Assembly: GCF_017569225.1 (NCBI RefSeq)
Contig: NZ_CP071868.1
Span: 2,852,001 to 2,916,000, forward strand
Reading direction: 5' to 3'
DNA from: Pengzhenrongella sicca
GTDB taxonomy: Bacteria > Actinomycetota > Actinomycetes > Actinomycetales > Cellulomonadaceae
Length of the DNA: 64,000 nt
The notes under the pieces were generated by a model. It worked only from the letters and a program-made list of their open reading frames with translations. It had not been told where the DNA came from and searched no databases. The first letter of the stretch is position 1; every line of letters begins with the position of its first letter. Shown here in pieces: positions 58,709 to 64,000 of this stretch. The translations under genes were made by a program, and so were the position numbers.

Positions 58709-60280
58709 TCAGTCGAGGTAGTCCCGCAGCACCTGAGACCGGCTCGGGTGGCGCAGCTTCGACATCGTCTTGGACTCGATCTGCCGGATGCGCTCGCGCG
58801 TCACGCCGTAGACCTTGCCGATCTCGTCGAGCGTCTTCGGCTGGCCGTCGGTCAGCCCGAACCGCATCGACACCACGCCCGCCTCGCGCTCGGACAACGT
58901 GTCGAGCACCTGGTGCAGCTGCTCCTGGAGCAACGTGAAGCTCACGGCGTCGGCCGGCACGACGGCCTCGGAGTCCTCGATGAGGTCGCCGAACTCGCTG
59001 TCGCCGTCCTCCCCGAGCGGGGTGTGCAAGGAGATGGGCTCGCGGCCGTACTTCTGGACCTCGACGACCTTCTCCGGCGTCATGTCGAGCTCCTTGGCGA
59101 GCTCCTCCGGGGTGGGCTCGCGGCCCAGGTCCTGGAGCATCTGGCGCTGCACGCGGGCCAGCTTGTTGATGACCTCGACCATGTGCACCGGGATGCGAAT
59201 GGTGCGCGCCTGGTCGGCCATCGCACGGGTGATCGCCTGGCGGATCCACCACGTCGCGTACGTCGAGAACTTGTAGCCCTTGGTGTAGTCGAACTTCTCG
59301 ACTGCCCGGATGAGCCCGAGGTTGCCCTCCTGGATCAGGTCCAGGAAGAGCATGCCGCGCCCGGTGTACCGCTTGGCGAGCGAGACGACGAGCCGCAGGT
59401 TCGCCTCGAGCAGGTGGTTCTTCGCGCGGCGTCCGTCGGCCGCGATCCACTCGAACTCGCGGCGGATCTTCGGCTCCATCTTCAGCCCCGCGGCGAGCCG
59501 CTCCTCCGCGAACAGCCCGGCCTCGATGCGCTTGGCGAGGTCGACCTCCTGCTCGGCGTTCAGCAGCGCGACCTTGCCGATCTGCTTGAGGTAGTCCTTG
59601 ACCGGGTCGGCGGTGGCGCCGGCGGTGACGACCTGCTGGGCCGGCGCGTCGTCGTCGTCGGCGTCCGAGTAGGTGTACCCGGCGTCCTCGGACTCCTCGC
59701 CCGCCTTCACGACGGTCACGTTGGCGTCGTCGGCGGGGGCGTCGCTCGCCTCGGGCTCGGCCTCGCCGAGCCGGGCCTGCTCGGCCGCCTCCTTGTTCGC
59801 GGCGGCCTTCGCGGCGCGAGCCGACACGGCCTTCTTGGCAGCCGGCTTGCGGGTGCTCGCGGGTGCAACGGCCGTCGCGGCGCCGGTGTCGGACGCGGCC
59901 GCTGCGGCCACCGTCGTGGTCGTCACCGGCTTCTTCGCGGCGGCCCTCTTCGCGGTGGCCTTCTTGGCGACCGCCGGCTTCTTGGGTGCGGCGGCGTCGG
60001 AACTGCCGACGGACGCGCTCGCGGACTTGCGGGCAGTGGTCGTTGCGGCGGCGACCTTCGCCGAGACCACGATCGGGTCGGACACGGCGATGCCCGCTGC
60101 GGCGAGACCGCGATAGACGGCCTTGAGGCGCCTCGCGTCATTGACCTCGGCGGACTCGCATGCGGAACGGAATGACTCGGCATCCACGGAACCGTGGGTG
60201 CGGCCGCGCACGACGAGCTCCTGCAAAGCAGGGTGCTCGAACTCGCGCGGAAGTGAAGGATTTGTGGAGAGGGACGACAC
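58709..60280 (-). CDS. sigA: Principal RNA polymerase sigma factor (SigA/HrdB type)
   Basis: 523 residues from GTG 60280 (AAAGG 6 nt upstream). The N-terminal 60 residues form a small folded region 1.1, followed by an Ala/Lys/Pro-rich disordered tract (about 75-200) typical of actinobacterial primary sigma factors. Region 1.2 is [20 protein letters not shown]; region 2 includes [20 protein letters not shown] and [20 protein letters not shown], reading the -10 box; region 4 has [21 protein letters not shown] longer frame to 60358 crosses the TACAAT promoter and is rejected. Its -10 preference (TANNNT) agrees with the boxes noted across this window. Confidence 0.96.
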   Translation of the reverse strand: MSSLSTNPSLPREFEHPALQELVVRGRTHGSVDAESFRSACESAEVNDARRLKAVYRGLAAAGIAVSDPIVVSAKVAAATTTARKSASASVGSSDAAAPKKPAVAKKATAKRAAAKKPVTTTTVAAAAASDTGAATAVAPASTRKPAAKKAVSARAAKAAANKEAAEQARLGEAEPEASDAPADDANVTVVKAGEESEDAGYTYSDADDDDAPAQQVVTAGATADPVKDYLKQIGKVALLNAEQEVDLAKRIEAGLFAEERLAAGLKMEPKIRREFEWIAADGRRAKNHLLEANLRLVVSLAKRYTGRGMLFLDLIQEGNLGLIRAVEKFDYTKGYKFSTYATWWIRQAITRAMADQARTIRIPVHMVEVINKLARVQRQMLQDLGREPTPEELAKELDMTPEKVVEVQKYGREPISLHTPLGEDGDSEFGDLIEDSEAVVPADAVSFTLLQEQLHQVLDTLSEREAGVVSMRFGLTDGQPKTLDEIGKVYGVTRERIRQIESKTMSKLRHPSRSQVLRDYLD

Positions 60281-60332
60281 GAACGACCTTTCGGCAGCGC
60301 CTGGCCCGGAGTCGAGGTCCGGGTACTCATCT

Positions 60333-60338
60333 ATTGTA
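60333..60338 (-). promoter_or_regulatory. sigA -10 box
   Basis: TACAAT on the minus strand, 53 nt before GTG 60280. The leader can form CCCGGA...TCCGGG. A good -35 is not seen. Confidence 0.5.
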
Positions 60339-60371
60339 CCGGCCGGGTCGTCGTTCACCCCGCCGAAGACC

Positions 60372-60386
60372 GCCCCGTCTCGGGGC
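60372..60386 (-). terminator. Small hairpin between the universal stress gene and sigA
   Basis: GCCCCG-AGA-CGGGGC on the minus strand, 6-bp stem, just upstream of the sigA promoter. A weak terminator candidate. Confidence 0.35.
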
Positions 60387-60415
60387 TCATCCGACCAACG
60401 AGCGGCCGCCGTCGA

Positions 60416-60817
60416 TCATTCCCGCGTGGGCTTGACCGAAAGGACCGGGCACGGTGAGTCCAGCAGGATCCGCTGGGCGTTCGCGCCGAGGATGAGCTTG
60501 CCGACGGGGCTGCGCCGGCGCAGCCCGATGACGATGAGCGAGCCGTCCGTCTCCTCGGCCGCGGCGATGAGGTCGTCGGCCACGTCCCGACTGCGAGCGA
60601 CGAGCCGGATCTCGTGCGCGATGCCGCGCTCGTCGAGCAGCTGGCGCACCGCGTTGAGCGCCGTGACCTCGTCGACGGGGCCAAATTCGCCCCGCTCGAT
60701 CCCTTGGCTGCTGGTGACGACGACGACCCGCGTGGAGCGAACCTCGGCTTCGGTCGCGGCTGCCTCGAGCGCCGCCCGACCCTCGGGCGTTGCGAGATAG
60801 CCCACGACGATGCTCAT
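60416..60817 (-). CDS. Universal stress protein (UspA family)
   Basis: 133 residues, single domain. MSIVVGYLATPEGRAALEAA forms the first strand and helix; the ATP-binding loop G-2X-G-9X-G region is recognisable in VIGLRRRSPVGKLILGANAQ followed by RILLDSPCPVLSVKP. ATG 60817 has GGAGG 4 nt upstream. A CCAGCCG-ATGG-CGGCTGG hairpin lies in its leader near 60840-60857. Role in stress or dormancy is inferred from the family. Confidence 0.92.
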   Translation of the reverse strand: MSIVVGYLATPEGRAALEAAATEAEVRSTRVVVVTSSQGIERGEFGPVDEVTALNAVRQLLDERGIAHEIRLVARSRDVADDLIAAAEETDGSLIVIGLRRRSPVGKLILGANAQRILLDSPCPVLSVKPTRE

Positions 60818-60889
60818 GCGTCCTCCGTTGCCCTTACCCAGCCGCCATCGGCTGGTCACCCCGACCGTACCGGAGGTGCGCGGCCTGGT

Positions 60890-60919
60890 GCGCGACGCCC
60901 GCGCGCCGGGCGTCCGCGC
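60890..60919 (-). terminator. Hairpin after the DUF4192 gene
   Basis: GACGCCC and GGGCGTC pair around GCGCGCC, extended by GCGC/GCGC with one bulged base, immediately after the stop at 60921. Confidence 0.55.
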
Positions 60920-60920
60920 G

Positions 60921-62267
60921 TCACGGCGTGCGCCGGACCCACCCCGGCGGCAGACCCACCGACAGCGCGTCGAGCACGAGGTGGGCGAGGCGATGGCCCG
61001 GGTCGTCCGTGAGGGCGCGCTCGACCAGCACGCCCGCGCGGGCGCTGTCGGTCTGCCACCACGCGAGGAGGGCGAGCAGCGCGAGCGCCGGCGCGCGCCG
61101 CGGGCCGTGCGCGTGCGCGACGACCCGCTCGAGGACGCTCGCCGCCGCCCGCAGCAGCTCCTCGTCGGGCGGGACCCCGGTCGCCGGGTCGGCGATGCGG
61201 CCGAGCGCCTCGGTCGTCGCGCGCGAGACTCGTGCCGTCCGCCCGCCCCGTCCGCCGGAGCCGTCCTCGGCGTCGTCCTCCCGCAGGCTCCGCTCCGCCA
61301 GGTCACCCGCGCCGGGCACGAGGGTGAGCAGGATCGCGTCCCGGACCTGGACGTCGCTCAGCGCCGCCTCGATCCGGCCGACGATCGCGGCCGACGTCGC
61401 GCCGTCGCGGTCGCGGCTGCCGTCGCGGCTGCCGTCGCGGCCGCCGTCGGGGTCGCGGGCGAAGTCGCGGTAGGAGTCGCGGTAGGGGTCGACCGCGCAG
61501 TCGCGGCCGGCGTCGAGGGCCGCGCGCCAGGAGGCGAGCCCGTCGGCCCGCCACTGGTGGAGCTGCTCCGGCCCGGCCGCCGCCGCGCGGGCGCGGCGGG
61601 ATCGCGCCCGGTCCGCGACCCGAACCGCGTTGCGACGGCGCGCCGCCGGCGCCGGCCGGATCTGCGCGAGGTCGTCGCGCGAGTCCTGTACCGAGGCCCC
61701 GGCCAGCACCATGTGGGCGCCGACCTGGGTGCTCTCAAGGTCGCGCAGGGGCCGACCGCCCGGGGGGCAGCACCCGTCGTCGTCGCAATCGAGCGCGAGG
61801 TAGCCCGAGGCGGTCACGACCCAGACGGCGACCTCTCCGAGGAACGGCTCGGCGGCCACGCAGAACAGGCCCGCTCCCACCCGTGCGTGCGCGGCGCGCG
61901 CGACGCCGGCCAGCGTCGGGCCCGGCACCGTCGGGCCCGGCGCGGTCTCGCCCGGCCCGGTGCCGACGACGACGCTCGGCCGGCCCCGGCCGAACCGGTG
62001 CCGCGGGTCCTCGGCCGTGTACAGGACGAGCACTGCGTCCCGCGCGCCGTCGGCGACGAGGTGGGAGACGAGGCCGCGGGCAAGCTGCGGGCCGGCGTCC
62101 AGGTCGCCGAGATCGGCGAGGTCGACGCGCGCCACCAGGCCGACGCGTCTGCGCGGGGCACGCAGGGAGACGGCGACCGCGCTCTCCTGCGGGCGGAACC
62201 CGAGCTCGTAGGGCAGCAGGGCGAGCAGTTCACGGGGCTCGCGGACCCGGATCGTGGGAGGTGCCAT
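60921..62267 (-). CDS. DUF4192 family protein
   Basis: 448 residues. The conserved start TIRVREPRELLALLPYELGF followed by RPQESAVAVSL is the DUF4192 signature; later segments are DAVLVLYTAEDPRHRFGR, a short cysteine pair in DCDDDGCCPPGGRPL and WWQTDSARAGVLVERALTDD. Near residues 275-290 an Arg-Asp-Gly-Ser repeat is encoded by a 12-bp minisatellite. Cytoplasmic, unknown function, actinobacterial. ATG 62267 is chosen over the frame opening at 62309; no clear Shine-Dalgarno is present. It diverges from the lipoprotein gene. Confidence 0.83.
   Translation of the reverse strand: MAPPTIRVREPRELLALLPYELGFRPQESAVAVSLRAPRRRVGLVARVDLADLGDLDAGPQLARGLVSHLVADGARDAVLVLYTAEDPRHRFGRGRPSVVVGTGPGETAPGPTVPGPTLAGVARAAHARVGAGLFCVAAEPFLGEVAVWVVTASGYLALDCDDDGCCPPGGRPLRDLESTQVGAHMVLAGASVQDSRDDLAQIRPAPAARRRNAVRVADRARSRRARAAAAGPEQLHQWRADGLASWRAALDAGRDCAVDPYRDSYRDFARDPDGGRDGSRDGSRDRDGATSAAIVGRIEAALSDVQVRDAILLTLVPGAGDLAERSLREDDAEDGSGGRGGRTARVSRATTEALGRIADPATGVPPDEELLRAAASVLERVVAHAHGPRRAPALALLALLAWWQTDSARAGVLVERALTDDPGHRLAHLVLDALSVGLPPGWVRRTP
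61411..61446. repeat. 12-bp minisatellite within the DUF4192 gene
   Basis: Three tandem units TCGCGGCTGCCG (the last with one change) encode R-D-G-S repeats. Confidence 0.8.
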
Positions 62268-62397
62268 GCACCGAGCAGAGCCCACGACGCCGGCTCGCGC
62301 CGCCTGCACTCCCCTGCCCTGTTGGCGCGCTCGCGCCCGATCGTCCTGAGGGTGGGTGAAGACTCGCCCGCCGTGAGCCCAGCGCCCCGCGCGCGGA

Positions 62398-62412
62398 TAC
62401 GGTGGTGCCGTG
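62398..62412 (+). promoter_or_regulatory. Leaderless promoter of lipoprotein gene
   Basis: TACGGT (62398-62403), 6 nt, GTG 62410. Confidence 0.5.
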
Positions 62413-63003
62413 CGAACTCATGGTGGCCGGCGCAGGGGCGGGTCCCTGCGCTCGTGGCGCACCCGGGCCCGCACCGGGCTGCTCGCGGCGACCGCGGTGG
62501 CCCTGCTCGGGGCCTGCGGCGTCGGCCCGTTCGCTGGCACCAGCAGTGGTTCCGCCCCGTCCGCGCTCGCCTCGCCGGGCCCGTCGGTGACGTCCCCCGG
62601 GTCGGAGAAGGACTCCCCCGACCCGGCGCTGCTCGCGGATGAGCCGGATCCGGACTCGGCGGTCGGCGCCCTCGCCGAGGGCTTCCCGGCCGACCTGCTG
62701 CCCGTCCCGGACGGCGCCGAGGTGCTCGTGTCGTCGGTGGAGCGCGTCGGGGAGTCCGATGCCTACCAGGTGAGCCTGAACCTGCGCACGACGCTCGAGG
62801 CGGCCGACGTCGTCGCGGTCTATCGGGCGAGCCTGACCGCTGCCGGGTTCGCGGAGGCCGCACCCGCCGGCGCCGACGCGGCCCTCGCCGCGCAGTCGAC
62901 CTTCACCCGGTCCGGCGGCGACGAGCTCCTGGTCATCGGCGTGCTCGACCGCGACGGCGTGCGCACGGTCACGATCGGCGGGCGGCTCCGCATCGCGAGC
63001 TGA
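62410..63003 (+). CDS. Uncharacterised lipoprotein
   Basis: 197 residues. An Arg-rich N-terminus, a hydrophobic stretch and the lipobox give TGLLAATAVALLGACGVGPF, with lipidation at the Cys near residue 36. A Ser/Pro-rich linker (about 40-75) precedes a soluble domain with GFPADLLPVPDGAEVLVSSV and VVAVYRASLTAAGFAEAAPA, which looks like a small extracytoplasmic alpha/beta fold found in other actinobacterial lipoproteins. No enzyme motif. The function is unknown. It lies 21 nt upstream of the polyprenyl synthase gene. Confidence 0.8.
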   Translation: MRTHGGRRRGGSLRSWRTRARTGLLAATAVALLGACGVGPFAGTSSGSAPSALASPGPSVTSPGSEKDSPDPALLADEPDPDSAVGALAEGFPADLLPVPDGAEVLVSSVERVGESDAYQVSLNLRTTLEAADVVAVYRASLTAAGFAEAAPAGADAALAAQSTFTRSGGDELLVIGVLDRDGVRTVTIGGRLRIAS

Positions 63004-63012
63004 GCGCGCCGA

Positions 63013-63027
63013 TAGGCTGCCCCCGTG
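63013..63027 (+). promoter_or_regulatory. Leaderless promoter of polyprenyl synthase gene
   Basis: TAGGCT (63013-63018), 6 nt, GTG 63025. Confidence 0.5.
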
Positions 63028-63999
63028 ACTGACTCGCGCACGGCTCCCGTCGACGTCGAGGACGTCAGGCTCCGCGTCGACCTGCTGCTCGCGGAGCACG
63101 TCGCGGCCCAGCGCCGCGTCCTGGCCGGCATCGGGGCGGACACCGCCGCGCTCTCCGACGCGGTCGAGCAGATCCTGTCCGGCGGCAAACGCCTGCGCGC
63201 CGCGTTCTGCTACTGGTCCTGGCGCGCGCACGGCGGGCAGCGGGACTCCCCCGCTGCGGCCGCCGTGCTGCGGGTCGGGGCGGCGCTCGAGCTGTTCCAG
63301 GCGGCGGCGCTCCTGCACGACGACGTCATGGACGACTCCGACACCCGGCGCGGCCACCCCGCCGCCCACCGCACATTCGCCGATCTGCATGCGCGGTCCG
63401 GGTGGACCGGCGAGCCGCGCCGGTTCGGCGACGCCGCGGCGATCCTGCTCGGCGACCTGGCGCTCGTCGCGAGCGACGCGGAGTTCCACGACGCCCTCGT
63501 CGGGGTTCCGGTCGACGCCGCACGCGTCGCCCGCGGCGTCTTCGACCTGATGCGCACCGAGGTGACGGTCGGGCAGTACCTGGACGTGCTCGCGCAGGCG
63601 CTGCCCTGGGGCGTCGACCCGGCCGCCGACGAGGCCCGGGCCCGCGAGGTGATCCGGGCGAAGTCCGCGCGCTACAGCGTCGAGCACCCGATCGTGCTCG
63701 GGGCGGCCCTGGCGGGCGCCGGCGACGCGGCCCGGGCCGCGTGCTCCGAGTTCGGCCTCCCGCTCGGCGAGGCGTTCCAGCTGCGCGACGACCTGCTGGG
63801 GGTCTTCGGGGACCCGAGCACGACGGGCAAGCCCGCCGGCGACGACCTTCGCGAAGGCAAGCGCACCGTGCTCGTGGCGCGCGCCATGGCGAGCGGCAAC
63901 GACGCCCAGCGCGCCGTCCTGCGCGCGCAGCTCGGCGTCCGCGACCTGTCCGCCGACGACGTCGCGATCACCGCGCGGGCGATCGCGAGCTCGGGCGCG
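63025..63999 (+). CDS. Polyprenyl (geranylgeranyl-type) diphosphate synthase, 3' truncated by window
   Basis: The first 325 residues are visible; the gene runs off the end and full-length enzymes are about 350-370. The first aspartate-rich motif is in AALLHDDVMDDSDTRRGHPA (about residue 96) and the second in EAFQLRDDLLGVFGDPSTTG (about residue 250). SGGKRLRAAFCYWSWRAHGG binds isopentenyl diphosphate. It condenses IPP with allylic diphosphates to make a prenyl chain for menaquinone, carotenoid or lipid carrier; the chain length cannot be told reliably. The start is set by the leaderless promoter. Its substrates come from the MEP pathway begun by dxs at 17881. Confidence 0.9.
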   Translation, partial: MTDSRTAPVDVEDVRLRVDLLLAEHVAAQRRVLAGIGADTAALSDAVEQILSGGKRLRAAFCYWSWRAHGGQRDSPAAAAVLRVGAALELFQAAALLHDDVMDDSDTRRGHPAAHRTFADLHARSGWTGEPRRFGDAAAILLGDLALVASDAEFHDALVGVPVDAARVARGVFDLMRTEVTVGQYLDVLAQALPWGVDPAADEARAREVIRAKSARYSVEHPIVLGAALAGAGDAARAACSEFGLPLGEAFQLRDDLLGVFGDPSTTGKPAGDDLREGKRTVLVARAMASGNDAQRAVLRAQLGVRDLSADDVAITARAIASSGA

Positions 64000-64000
64000 C

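Overview
This 64 kb window comes from a very GC-rich actinobacterial chromosome. Gene content points to the order Micrococcales, most likely a Cellulomonadaceae or Promicromonosporaceae relative (inference). It has actinobacterial marker families (SepH, DUF3000, DUF3093, DUF3159, DUF3710, DUF4192, DUF4193, DUF5998, DUF7455). It also has a pyruvate formate-lyase pair, a second type II topoisomerase (ParC/ParE) and a D-aspartate-ligase-like ATP-grasp enzyme of the kind used for peptidoglycan cross-bridges. I saw no tRNA or rRNA gene, insertion sequence, prophage or CRISPR array. The window looks like ordinary core chromosome with compact operons.

Layout. 1-8 kb: trehalose synthesis (treY end, treZ), zapE, a RibD-like reductase, a small UspA-like protein, then gnd overlapping the ATP-grasp ligase gene. 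8-14.4 kb: DUF3000, a LuxR-type regulator, RNase D and the fadA-fadB beta-oxidation pair. 14.4-20 kb: pflA, pflB and dxs, all on the minus strand. 19.8-26.6 kb: a carbohydrate module in which a glycogen-debranching-type enzyme diverges from a LacI regulator followed by an ABC importer without its own ATPase. 26.7-33.2 kb: GuaB1, a CoA-type Nudix hydrolase, glpD, a divergent glycerol kinase and a 100-residue unknown. 33.2-43.8 kb: aconitase, a 58-residue protein, an RNA methyltransferase, a KimA-like K+ transporter divergent from two TrkA-type RCK proteins, and a minus-strand group DUF3159/OB-fold/DUF3710/dut. 43.8-52.9 kb: DUF3093, DUF4193, inositol monophosphatase, a TRIC-type channel, sepH, tdk, an alkaline-phosphatase-superfamily protein, DUF5998 and a GNAT/acyl-CoA-synthetase fusion. 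53-64 kb: convergent parC and parE, DUF7455, a riboswitch-controlled 63-residue gene, the principal sigma factor, a universal stress protein, DUF4192, a lipoprotein and the start of a polyprenyl diphosphate synthase.

Regulation. The clearest unexpected element is a cyclic-di-GMP class I (GEMM) riboswitch on the minus strand at about 58475-58560. It sits directly in front of a 63-codon orphan gene that ends at a strong bidirectional terminator. Many genes have a TANNNT -10 box 6-8 nt before an ATG or GTG and no Shine-Dalgarno, which indicates leaderless mRNAs; I used this to choose several starts. Perfect palindromes lie at the aconitase promoter (24 bp), upstream of fadAB (16 bp, across the rnd stop codon) and between pflB and pflA (40 bp). 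A REP-like element with paired inverted copies recurs in two intergenic gaps.
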